From Gymnopus androsaceus JB14 (Eukaryota; Basidiomycota; Agaricomycetes; Agaricales; Omphalotaceae), in the NCBI GenBank assembly GCA_009733575.1, contig ML769432.1, positions 243,352 through 307,351 of the forward strand: 64,000 nucleotides of DNA. Direction: 5' to 3'. Below are positions 46,001 through 56,919 of this stretch, in pieces; the first letter of the stretch is position 1; each line of letters opens with the position of its first letter. The notes beneath the pieces were generated by a model. It worked only from the letters and a program-made list of their open reading frames with translations. It was not told the origin of the DNA and ran no database searches. The position numbers and the translations under genes were made by a program.

Positions 46001-46290
46001 ATTCGAGGTTCCTTAGGCGGCAAAGGTGAAGTCGGAGCGCGTGCATGTGACTGTGAAGGCGAAAGTGGCGAACGAGGCGGCGGAGGAGCAGCTCGAGTTG
46101 GCAGAGGCGATACTGGAGTTGTCGGTTCGTTGGAATCGGTTTAGTGTTGATAACGAGTGTGTTTTCATCGTCGCTTTGACTGGACTTTCTTCGGTGAATT
46201 TGAGTTGTGTTTTCCATACTCAGACGTGAAACGAGTGTTGAGTTTTACTGCGATAACAGTTTAGCCTTCCAATATCGCATGCTAGGATCA
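42257..46290. repeat. Segmental duplication, copy B
   Basis: Partner of 27411-31455, same orientation, about 15 kb apart. Its left edge is set by the 3.3-kb insertion (a short outlying piece lies at 38845-38940); its right edge fades after 46290. Confidence 0.9.
43373..46217 (-). pseudogene. zrg17: Zrg17-like CDF zinc transporter, copy B (frame-broken)
   Basis: Same protein as copy A, ATG at 46217 and stop at 43373. It keeps several stretches that copy A has lost (RFALPFTILQFTLGAFLWV, TGLGYWVVFDAFGVG, FTLIISAAVFDNHKSLVD). It has its own one-base losses near 46132 (N-terminus), 45440 (run of G) and 44892. It shares the CT-repeat frame change with copy A. As the breaks differ, either copy could be partly repaired by the other's sequence, so assembly error must be ruled out before calling both dead. 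Confidence 0.7.
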
Positions 46291-46654
46291 GAAATACCTA
46301 CCGGCAAATGTTTAGACTGTCTTTGCCAGCTCAGAAAGATGATTTCTAGCGGTCTAAAGCTTTTTCAATACCCAGATCCGTTCTAAAGTCTGAACATCGT
46401 TAAAATCAAGGAATACCCACCTGTACGCGCACGTTAGCCGACTCCACAACGGTCCTAAATTTCTGAGATTTAGAAAGCAAAACACGACAACGAAAGACTG
46501 GAACAAGAGTGTTCGTGGTGAATCAACTTTTGCTGTCAAGCTCGAGGCGGAAATGAACGGGCCGTTGACGTTCCGGGCGCTCCGACTCGGAGTACACTAC
46601 TTTATCGCATGCTTATTTTTATCAACTGATTTACTTCAACGAAAATAGTACTAC

Positions 46655-47345
46655 TCTGCATATAGTACAAAACCTTTTAATCAAAAGGTACCGGTCGAAT
46701 CCCCTTCCTCGCTAACCCCAAATCTGCGCCCGGTGCAGACCTCGACTCCCCACCTTTCGTAGCAACAGGCCCCCGGAATCTCCTACTGAGCTCTGTCCGA
46801 AATAGCGTACTTTAGGACCTGATTTTGGCGAAATCCTTGTCCAAATATAGCGTATTTTAGGCCTCAGAAATCGGGTCCTTGTCTGGCTTAGCGTACTTCA
46901 GGGCCGGCGCGTCAGCGCCGAACCGAAATTTCAAAGCCAATTTACGCTATGTTGAGTATCTTATCACACGTCCTAGTATGTCCTCAAAAACCTTAAAGCT
47001 AGTGTCTAATGCTGTATAGTGTACGTAGACGCATGTAGGAGCCCCCGGCGATTTTTTTGGGATTTTTAACGATTTTTTTGAGTTCACGTGACCGTCCTTG
47101 TCCGAAATAGCGTACTTGAGGCCGGCGAGCCGGACAGAGCTCAGTAGGAGATTCCGGGGGCCTGTAGCAACCTTTGCCTGCTCCGCCAAACGCCGAAGGT
47201 ACACAAATTCCACAACAGTCTCCCCAACTTCTCTCTTACCTGCACCATCCAAATCACCATCGATTCCACCTACACCCGCTGAAGGCAGATGAGAAAGCGG
47301 GTGTGCATGTCCTGAACGCACATCGGAAAAGTCTGCGTATATTGA
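46655..47345. repeat. dispersed repeat, copy 1 (interrupted by a MITE)
   Basis: This shares its sequence with 59220-59490 and the right edge of the window (63920-64000). On the minus strand it contains a gene-like fragment reading LPSAGVGGI(D/N)GDL and EQAKVAT. It may be a captured exon or the end of a larger element. Confidence 0.7.
46767..47163. mobile_element. hAT-like MITE, 397 bp, perfect 33-bp termini
   Basis: Termini begin AGGCCCCCGGAATCTCC and are perfectly inverted for 33 bp. The 8-bp duplication GTAGCAAC flanks it (46759-46766 and 47164-47171), and the uninterrupted site is seen in the repeat copy at 59300. Four internal copies of TAGCGTA(C/T)TT.AGG may be subterminal binding repeats. 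The perfect ends suggest recent movement. Confidence 0.92.
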
Positions 47346-50219
47346 AGCAGGGAGCCACTGAATAGGAAATGCTGCATTACTGGAAGCTTATCCATCACCT
47401 CTGCTTTATACATCTTGATCATGCCCTGCTTGACCTTGTCCCACGTCTTGACGGGGGAGATGTCGTCTAGCATGGGTGAGTCGCTCCCCTCCGGCCAGCC
47501 TGGTTCTTGCTGGGCCTCCTCCGCTAGGCCATTGGACCAAATTGTGGCTTTCTCAAGCTAGAGGTAGGCTTCTAAATTATTATTTTTTTGGAAGAATCAA
47601 AGGTGTTTTCCTCGTCTCTCTTCCCTGGAAAGATAAACCGAAAAGCGGGAGATCCTTGATTCAACCTCGATTACTCAACTACGTTGTATCTACCAATTGA
47701 AGGATTTGAACAATAGTTCGATCCTCCTTCTTTGTCTGGTTCCGGTCGCTTTCACTCCATTCTTCCATAGTTAGTATACTGTTGTTAGTAATGGGCTTTA
47801 CGATTTTGGCTCAACCATCTACCGTATCCTCACTGCGGCGATCTCAAAGGGTATAGGGACAAATAAGGCAGGACGAGGGGGATTAGGGAGGGTTTTCAGT
47901 CCTACACCTACTTAGTTGGTCATCGCTGTTGGTGTCTTCGACGGAAATTGCGTTCAATACCCTGCATGTGCTCGTCGTGGAGCCACTGGGGTGACTTCGA
48001 CTCTAGTCATAATACGAGTATGGTCTATCCCAAATGTTCTCAAACCTCGTTTGGTATGGGAAGCGGTTTGGGTATGGTGGCGTCGGACCGCCTGCGAGAA
48101 GCACAGCAGACATGCCTTGCGAGTCCATGAGCAGTATAATGGTGGTGCATCTTTTCTCATTTCAATTCTTATTTCGATACAGCTAACCTTAGTCCTAGGC
48201 ATTCGGATTAAAAATACCCAGAATCCTCCCTCATTCCTAATGTTACAAAAGTTCCAAGCATCAGCAAGTTGGGAAATCTATGACGGTATGAGTGTATAGA
48301 TGCCATACCTTCCATACCAAAAAATCTCAATTTGATCAAATTTGCTCCACACATCCCCCGAGTATGGGGTTGTATGGAACTTTGTCACATCAGTAAAACA
48401 GAAATATACTTTGAGCTAGTTTGATTCGGTCATTCAGAGCAATGAGATGGATATGCACTGTAAAATACCAGTCAAACTCGAAGGGAATTCAAGAGATATC
48501 GATACATGGTATTGCAAGAAAAAAAAAAGGATCCCCAAGCTGGCAGCCGGCGCCTGCCGATGCCTGCCCTAAACCAACGTCATCTGGTCACGTTTTTTTC
48601 ACATTGCTGTTGATTATCCTGTTCTCAAACGTCTCCATCTCTCAGACTTTGACAATGGAACCAAGCCTCAACACCTCAAGTCTTGTCAAAGCACTCATTT
48701 TATTGTATCCACCAACTCTGCTTTCGCTCCCTTGGTCTCCTACAGGTTTTGTCAGCTTTTTGCAGGAGTGAGTGCCTTTTTGTTTCATTCAGACTGAACT
48801 CCAACCACGATGTAGGTTATTATTACCTTTATTTTATTCGCTAATGATGCACTTCAAGCTCTCGTGCTCGGATGATGTGCTAGTAACCTTGTAAGGGACT
48901 TGCTTATATGTACGCTGTTGTCTCATACTTTTTTTCTCTCTTTGCTAATGTCTGCACCCCAGGCTCTTGTGCTTAGCGATCATGTGCTGCTTGCAATGTC
49001 GGTGTTCCATCCGCACACGGCGCTAGCACAACTGCTTCGTCGAATTCCTTGAACAGTGCAGTAAGGTCCACAAAGTAATATGTTGTGCCTCATGTCCTGT
49101 TGCGGTGCGCTTTCACTTTCACTATCTACTCACTATCTCTGATAACTTTTTCAACAGTACCTCTAAGGCCTTCAACCCCTCGAACTTGGCTACAGTCAGG
49201 CAGTTGGTGGCATGGCAAAGCCTCATCAATTCCGTTGCTCTTTGTGAAATTAGGTGCCACCAAAAGTCAACCGAGTTGCTTATCCGCAAACTCCTTGTTC
49301 ATGAGATATGTGCACTTACTCCTCGTTCTACCTTTTTTCTTTTCTTTTCTTGCTCGCCATGTTCTCTAGACTGATCTCCGTTTGCAATCTTCCGCCATCA
49401 CAGCTCTTCAATGAGGCTTACCTGGTTTTACTCTTTGAAGACACCAATTTGATGCTATCTATGTAGTTTGTATCTAGCGTATCTTACCTTCCCTCGCTGT
49501 TGTTTTTACACTGAAATATATATTATTCATTGTATCTTTGGTGCTTGATGACAACGACTGTGTGACCAGTATGTATGGGTGGTGTGGGGTTGTGGTATGG
49601 ACAGGTGTATGGAGATGTATGGCAGGTGTTGCATGGGCATATAGATTCTATTTACCCTCCCTTTTCCCATACATGGTATGGAGTGGTATGGAGCGGTATG
49701 AGATGTATGGATCCATACTCTCATAGATTTCCTAACTTGCTGATGTAAGCTCTCTGTAATGATTTGGGGACCAGGCATCTATGGTACCCAATAATATATT
49801 TTAAGATAGTGTTTATGCCTTGAAAACACTGTTTTCGTCGCAATTTCAAGATTTTCAAGGTTTTTATGATAGAAATGCTACCATCATGTTTAAATAACTG
49901 TTTTAAACCCTAATTAGATATCTGGCATCAATTTAGGGCATTTGAAGGTATTTTAACATCAGGTTTCCTTGGTTTTCAAGCATTTTTTAAATATTTGCAA
50001 GGTTTTTAAATAGAAGTTTTAATGTAATTACAAGCAAACTACAATTTTAAGTCAATAATCACCTAATACAATGTCTACAAATTCTACAATGGGCCATCCA
50101 TTATTTTTATTCATGCAAATAAGTTAAGTGGTCCGGGTTGGGTTGACCTTTGGGGTACCCGACCCAACCCAAGCCACACACTAAGTCCGGATCCAGGACT
50201 TTCATCATCTGATAATCCA
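47346..50219. other. 2.9 kb without a recognised gene; low-complexity GTATGG stretches
   Basis: Many short frames but no family signal. TGTATGG/GGTATGG-rich sequence lies at 49560-49725 and CCATACC-rich sequence at 48300-48380. An AT-rich stretch spans about 49800-50080. This is probably decayed repeat sequence. Confidence 0.5.
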
Positions 50220-50224
50220 AATCC

Positions 50225-50566
50225 TGTTGGAATATCAAAGGTAAATATATTCTATCGAACTATACAAGGAACGCTTTCTCGTAGTCTCCACTTGTTTGTA
50301 TCACCATCCCATGCACTCCATTGTTATCGTCTCGCAGACTCCACTCAGTCTCTCGCAGTACCCACTATACCGTATGGACAGTAGCCACACATATTCACGC
50401 AGTAGCCACCTGCCCGATATATTGTTTGTACTTAGGACTGTATATAAGCTTAGGTACCATACCCTGTAATAACACCGTCGTCCCCCATCGATCTGCGTGA
50501 TCATTACTACTAAGTCCTGTGTGGACTTACTGCTGCTACTTCCTATTTAGGAACGTAACTCTAATA
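50225..50566 (+). repeat. left LTR of Copia element
   Basis: Starts TGTTGGAATATC and ends AACTCTAATA; it contains TGTATATAAGCTTAGG as the likely TATA region. Few substitutions against the right LTR. Confidence 0.9.
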
Positions 50567-51364
50567 CATAAAAGCCACTCTCTACTTCCCTTCGATCCCC
50601 ACATCCACCTCACCAAAGACCAATACCCCAAAACGGCGAGGATATCGCTTTTATGCGCGACAAACCCTACCAGAGAGGCCCTTTGGCGCCTCCCAATGAC
50701 TTATCCGTCGCTAGCAGATACCGTGACATCACGTATGCAGTCTCTATCCTTTGCTCCGCTTTTCACAAAACCCCGGCATCACTCCATTGGAATGGGTGTA
50801 CGGCCGTGTCTAATGCCTATCTCGAAATACACTCGAGACTTTTGGCTCAGTACGAGCAACCAGGAGACAGTCCAAGGCTACACCGGATGGCGGAATGGTA
50901 TGTCCCAAGAGGATCGACATGCTATTTCCGGGTACATTTTTATGTTGAATGGCCGAGCAGTATCTTGGTCCGTCGCGAAACAACAGGATACCTATTTCTT
51001 TTATCCACAACGGGAAGCGAGTATATGCGCTTTGACCCATGCGGCAAAGGAAGCGATCTGGCTTAAGGTCTTTTGTCGGAAATCTTTGTCCAATTACTCA
51101 TGCGATCCCTATCATGTCAGGACAATCAGTCCGCCATCGGCATTGGCCGAAGGAATGATTGTTTTCAATGCCAGGACCAAACACATCGATATCCCGATAC
51201 CAACTTCATCCGCTACGTCATCGAGGGAAGGTAAAATTCGTCTTACGATACTGCCCTACCGAAAACATGACGGCAGAAATCTGTCACCAAAGCCTTACCT
51301 TCGATGAAAGCCAAACACTTCGCAGCATCCATGGGATTGAGCAAAGGTTTGAAGGGAGGAAATA
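50567..51364 (+). pseudogene. damaged duplicate of the Copia RT/RNase H end
   Basis: This corresponds to 53857-54610 (about 754 bp) but is about 44 bp longer. The differences are overwhelmingly single-base insertions, with very few clean substitutions, so no long frame survives. It begins at the left LTR edge and ends at the polypurine tract. Confidence 0.85.
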
Positions 51365-54300
51365 GCTGATAAATTCGAATTAGCTCTTTCATCGCCGAGC
51401 GATCAAAGCTGCATAGTGCAGAACATCAAAGTCGACACTCCGCCACCTCTTACTCTTAACGATGAAGAGGAGAAAGAAGTATACGTTGATGTTAATCTCT
51501 TTCCTTCCTTCAAATTTGGATATGACACCGAAGAAGGAGTTGGAAAAGGTGATCACGCTTACGCTGCAGCCCACAGTTACGGAGCAATTCTTTTTGACTC
51601 CGGATGCTCTACCCACATGACGCCACTCACCAACGAACTCAGGAATCAACGGGAAATTCCAACACGAGTCATTCAGGCCGCTAACGCGGAAACCTTCACG
51701 GCAAACATCTCCGGTACACTCCATCTGGGACTTCCAACATTCGAACAAGAAATAAGAATGTTAAAGCTCCCCAACACCCTTCTATGTCCAGATACTCCCA
51801 ACACACTCGTATCATTGGGAAAACTCGACGATGATGGTTATGCTATCCACACCGCAAATGGTAAAATGATGATCAGAGATCGCCAGGGTAAACTCGTGGG
51901 AGTTATCCCAAAGATTAACGGACTATACCAGATCCCATCAAGGGAACACGCTTATTCGACTAAGATCGGCAGATTGGTATCTCTTTACGAGGCACACTGC
52001 ATCTTAGGTCATCTCAACTATGCTTACGTGAAGCATATGTTCCGAGACAATCAGGTTCGTGGAATCGGATTGGATCCGAAGCAAATGGACGAACCAGAAT
52101 GCCGCGCTTGCATGCTTGGGAAAGCATCCAGGTATCCTATTGCTCAGGTGCGATCATCTCCATGTGCGGAGAATTTTGGAGACGTCTTCCACATGGACGT
52201 GTGGGGACCATCACAAGTCAGGATGGTAAACCACTGCACTTACACGTTGACTTTAGTTGACGAAGCAACTGACTGGTTGGAGGAACCCCAAATGAAATCG
52301 AAGGACGAGTCATTCGCACAGTACGTGGTTCTCCAAACAGGTCTGCAAACACAGTACGGCACAACTGTTAAAGTTCTCCACTCTGATTGAGGGGGAGAAT
52401 TTCTCAGTAACAAATTCACGGCATATCTGGAACGCATTGGGACACGACGACGTCTCACAGTACACGACACCCCGGAACACAATGGTATAGTGGAACGCGC
52501 ACATCGAACTTTGCTGAATGCAGTTCGAAGTCTTTTGATCTCATCAGGACTCCCGAAATGGCTTTGGGGATTCATGATGAAATATGCGGTATATGTTTGG
52601 AACAGGACGCCGAAAAAAGCCATTGGAATGGCGACTCCATACGAGAAACGGTTTGGTATTAAACCGGACATTACTAATCTTCAAATCTTCGGCAGTATTG
52701 TTTATGTCAAACGAGAGAAGGAACCCGGCAAATTGGAACCACAGGCTCAGGAAGGACGCTGGATAGGACTCGAACCCGAATCGAATGGTCACTACATCTA
52801 TTGGCCAACACGTCACACTGTCACGACGGAGAGGAACGTAGTCTTCTCTGACAGGCAGATCCAACCCGTTGAAGGGGAGGATGGAAATTTGGGAAATTTG
52901 GAAACATCAGTCACCGAGTCGGAACAGCCTGTCATACCAGTTCCAGAAGAGATTGCCGAACCAATTGCACCAGACGAAGTATCTGGGAAACGAGTCAGAC
53001 GACCCACCAAGAAGATCAGGGACGTCATTGAAGGACTTGGAGAAGGAAGTTCCTTTATCTGTTGCAGAAGCTATGCAATGACCTGACAGCTCCAAATGGT
53101 ACGATGCCATGAAGGACGAAATCTCCAGACTCCAGGAGTGTGGAACTTATACAATTGTCACTCCACCTCCAGATGCCAATATTCTCACATCCAAATGGGT
53201 CTATCGGACCAAGAAGGATGAACGAGGTCACATTACAGGACACAGAGCTCGTCTTGTTGTACGTGGATTTAATCAGATCCCAGACGTTGACTACTTCCCA
53301 GACGAAACCTTTGCATCTGTCGCGAAACTTGCATCAGCCCGTGCTATACTCAGCATTGGAGCTGAGAAGAGCATGATTATTCACCAAATGGACATGAAAT
53401 CTGCTTACCTTTATGGGAAATTGGACGACAACGAGCGCATTTTTATGAAGGCACCTCCAGGCATTGATATAGGGGTAAAACCAGGTCAAACCTTACGGCT
53501 TAAACTCGCACTTTATGGACTTAAACAAGCCGGTCGACGATGGTACATGCGATTCAGGGAAATCATGACCCAACTAGGGTTTAAACGGTCTGATTTTGAT
53601 CACGCTGTTTTCTATCGCACTAATCCCTTCACCATCATTTTTATACATGTTGATGACATGACATTGGTTACCGAAACCCTGGCCATCATGGAGAAATTGA
53701 AGAAAGATATTGGGGCTATAATCGAAGTTGTTGATTCCGGAGAAATCCATTGGCTACTTGGGATCGAGATCCGAAGATCTCTCCATAATAGGACGATTCA
53801 CCTATCCCAGCGGTCATACATTGACGCCATACTCTCTCGCTATGGATTCTCGGACATAAAGCCACTCTCTATTCCCTTCGATCCCCACATCCACCTCACC
53901 AAAGACCAATCACCCAAAACGGTCGAGGATATCGCTTTTATGCGCGACAAACCCTACAGAGAGGCCCTTGGCGCCCTCCAATACTTATCCGTCGCTACAA
54001 GACCTGACATCACGTATGCAGTCTCTATCCTTGCTCGCTTTTCACAAAACCCCGGCATCACTCATTGGAATGGTGTACGCCGTGTCTATGCCTATCTCAA
54101 ATACACTCGAGACTTTTGGCTCAGTACGAGCAACCAGGAGACAGTCCAAGGCTACACGGATGCGGATGGTATGTCCCAAGAGGATCGACATGCTATTTCC
54201 GGGTACATTTTTATGTTGAATGGCGGAGCAGTATCTTGGTCGTCGAAACAACAGGATACCATTTCTTTATCCACCACGGAAGCCGAGTATATCGCTTTGA

Positions 54301-54608
54301 CCCATGCGGCAAAGGAAGCGATCTGGCTTAGGAATCTTTTGTCGGAAATCTTTGGTCCAATTACTCATGCGATCCCTATCATGTCAGACAATCAGTCCGC
54401 CATCGCATTGGCGAAGGATGATTGTTTTCATGCCAGGACCAAACACATCGATATCCGATACCACTTCATCCGCTACGTCATCGAGGAAGGTAAAATTCGT
54501 CTTACATACTGCCCTACCGAAAACATGACGGCAGACATCTTCACCAAAGCCTTACCTTCGATGAAAGCCAAACACTTCGCAGCATCCATGGGATTAGCAA
54601 AGGTTTGA
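51365..54608 (+). pseudogene. Copia pol (protease, integrase, reverse transcriptase, RNase H), interrupted
   Basis: First frame from about 51416: protease FDSGCSTHM, GAG-pre-integrase EAHCILGHLNYAYVKHM with CRACMLGK, integrase FHMDVWGP. TGA at 52388-52390 interrupts LHSD-GGEF. The frame then continues (EHNGIVERAHRTLLNAVRS), shifts near 53030, meets TGA at 53079-53081 and continues as RT from about 53082: HQMDMKSAYLYGKLDD, LALYGLKQAGRRWY, FIHVDDMTLV. RNase H follows: YTDADGMSQEDRH, SLSTTEAEYIALTHAAKEA, RTKHIDIRYHFIR. TAG at 54606-54608. Gag is missing. Confidence 0.92.
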
Positions 54609-54615
54609 AGGGGAG

Positions 54616-54957
54616 TGTTGGAATATCAAAGGTAAATATATTCTATTGAACTATACATGGAACGCTTTCTCGTAGTCTCCACTTGTTTGTATCACCATCC
54701 CATGCACTCCATTGTTATTGTCTCGCAGACTCCACTCAGTCTCTCGCAGTACCCACTATACCGTATGGACAGTAGCCACACATATTCACGCAGTAGCCAC
54801 CTGCCCGATATATTGTTTGTACTTAGGACTGTATATAAGCTTAGGTACCATACCCTGTAATAACACCGTCGTCCCCCATCGATCTGCGTGATCGTTACTA
54901 CTAAGTCCTGTGTGGACTTACTGCTGCTACTTCCTATTTAGGAACGTAACTCTAATA
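54616..54957 (+). repeat. right LTR of Copia element
   Basis: 342 bp, preceded by a polypurine tract and followed by the AATCC duplication. Confidence 0.9.
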
Positions 54958-55519
54958 AATCCAGGCATGCCATACCTGGGCCATGCTTGCCTTGCTCCAT
55001 CCATTGAACAGAGTGGCAAAGCTGTCAATGATTTGTTGAGCCTTCTCAGGGGAGAATCATGTGCCAAGGATAGTGGTTTTAAAGATCCTAAAATCAATCC
55101 ATTTGCTCATCATAGGCTGAAAGGAATGTGTGCATTCCTGAAGCTATACTCTGATCCAAAGTCCTGCGTATTTGGTCATTGGATGGATTCCTCAATGCAA
55201 GCTGCCATTACAATGGATCGTGGTACTTACTACTTAGTGTGCATGGATGTTTCATAGATTGGCTCAATGGTATATCCTAGACCATGAAGTTCTTCCTATC
55301 AATCCCTATGTGAACTGGAACCAAAGTTTACTGGTGGATGAATATCTTTGCATCAATATTAATCTTCATCTCTAACAACTTGATGTACAAATCAGTCCTC
55401 GGGAGCTTGAAAACTATCTCAACAGTTCTGAAATTATGGAAAAACATGGAATCAAGTGAAAAATCAGTATCTGACTGCTCATCATTACATGAATGCCTTG
55501 GGATTCCAATTTATTTCAC

Positions 55520-56360
55520 TAGGGCTCTTCACTGTATCCGTACCCATACGGATACGGACGGTACGGTACGGAGAAACTCCGTACTGTAGCTGCTCGAAAA
55601 TTTCCGTATATGGTACGGAAAAATACGCCGTATATGCTGTAATACGGGACTCGGCGCCTAATTAGAAAAACAGTCGGATAGGGTAAATTTTGGGCCATTT
55701 ATTGGCTTTCATTGGAGTGCATGCCACAATATTCTTGATTTAGCATTAAACACATCTTTTCAAGATGTTTAAAGAATATTTTGCATACTAAAATCTGTGT
55801 CACACTATGTCACAATCATGTCTAAGTTCTTGTTGTTCAATAATTGAGCAGAGTCCCAAATGTGAATATATGCGGCATGTCATCAGCAAAACCTGTATTT
55901 TGCATTTTAATTCCCACAGCAATTCTTAAAATTCCCAGTGCTCCCAGAGCTCCCAGTGCTGGCCAGTGCTTGCCAGTGCTGTCAGAAATATAAAATCATA
56001 CATTATTTCCAAATAAGGTAATTTTGCGGCCTCTGGGAGCTTCTGGGAGCCCCCTCCTGCATCGGCCGGACCATCTGAGTGCTGGGATGCTGGAGTGCTG
56101 GGAACTCTGGACAGTTTGCTCAAGCACTGCCCACATCATACAGGTTTTGCTGATGGTGCATACTTTATATCTTTACTTCAAGCATAAAACAAATGATATA
56201 GTGATAGGATACTGAGTTTAATGCTGAGAGTATAAATGGTCTGTATAAGTATGCCGTATACAGCCGTATTTTTCCCTTGTCATACCATAGCCCAAAAAAA
56301 TTCAACCATAATACGGAAAAAACTCCGTACCGTATACGGTATGTACGGTAAAGAGCCCTA
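55520..56360. mobile_element. hAT-like MITE, 841 bp, inserted in the DDE transposase relic
   Basis: Termini TAGGGCTCTT(C/T)AC with CCGTAC/GTACGG-rich subterminal sequence. The 8-bp duplication TATTTCAC flanks it (55512-55519, 56361-56368). Removing the element and one duplicate restores the reading GFQFISPKRVQYADGHE across the site. No coding capacity. Confidence 0.9.
55881..56155. mobile_element. MITE of the CATCAGCAAAACCTGTA family (275 bp), nested
   Basis: Perfect CATCAGCAAAACCTGTA termini flanked by GT on both sides. Arm words here are CCCAGTGCTCCCAGAGC and GCCAGTGC on the left and GGGAGC, GAGTGCTGGG on the right. It sits inside the hAT-like MITE, which sits inside the DDE relic. Confidence 0.85.
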
Positions 56361-56919
56361 TATTTCACCAAAGAGGGTTCAGTATGCTGATGGACATGAA
56401 CACAATGATGTGGTTGCCTATTGCAATAAAGTCTATATTCCTTTCTGGCAGGAGATTTTAGACCAAGTTCAGAAGTTCATAGCAGACAGTGAGATGGATC
56501 CAACTGCTCTAGGGATCTTGTGTGGTTACCAAGTCACTGTTTGGATTCATAACTGCACATTTTTTTATGTCCACAACCATTGCAGAAAGAGCTGGCATCA
56601 TAAGGATGCTCTTCCAAAGGTTTATCCCAAAGGTGATGGTCTGTTGTACATGATTGCTGACTACTGTAGCCAGGATTTTGGACCTTGGTCTGCTTTGTTC
56701 ACCAGATGGTCATTCTGCATGTAAGTGCACTGCATCTCCCCCAGAAAAAATACAGATGGCTATTTCACAGTGGAAGATATCCAGGAACAGGCTATGGCAG
56801 CCATCAATCTTGTCTCGGAACTCTGGCCCAACTACAAGCATGTCTTTGTCTATGATAAGGGAAGGACTAGCATTCCGACATGGGTGCCAGACCAAGGGAG
56901 AGAAGCTAAAGAGATAGTG

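Larger units (their letters stand above)
50225..54957 (+). mobile_element. Copia LTR retrotransposon, rearranged
   Basis: Two 342-bp LTRs (50225-50566 and 54616-54957) of identical length and about 99% identity enclose the element, with a 5-bp duplication AATCC at 50220-50224 and 54958-54962. A polypurine tract (GAAGGGGAG) lies directly before the right LTR. The expected primer-binding site and gag are absent: the left LTR runs straight into a damaged copy of the pol 3' end, followed by protease-integrase-RT-RNase H. Confidence 0.92.

Noticed and set aside
48421..49374. Open frames of about 90-116 codons
   Set aside because: No conserved motif or linked exons; composition resembles surrounding decayed repeats.
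50519..51307. 262-codon plus frame resembling a polyprotein
   Set aside because: It is produced by frame jumps in the insertion-riddled duplicate of the Copia 3' end and is not a gene of its own.
55338..55665. Overlapping short frames at the left of the hAT-like MITE considered as genes
   Set aside because: They run across the element boundary at 55520 and mix DDE relic with MITE sequence.
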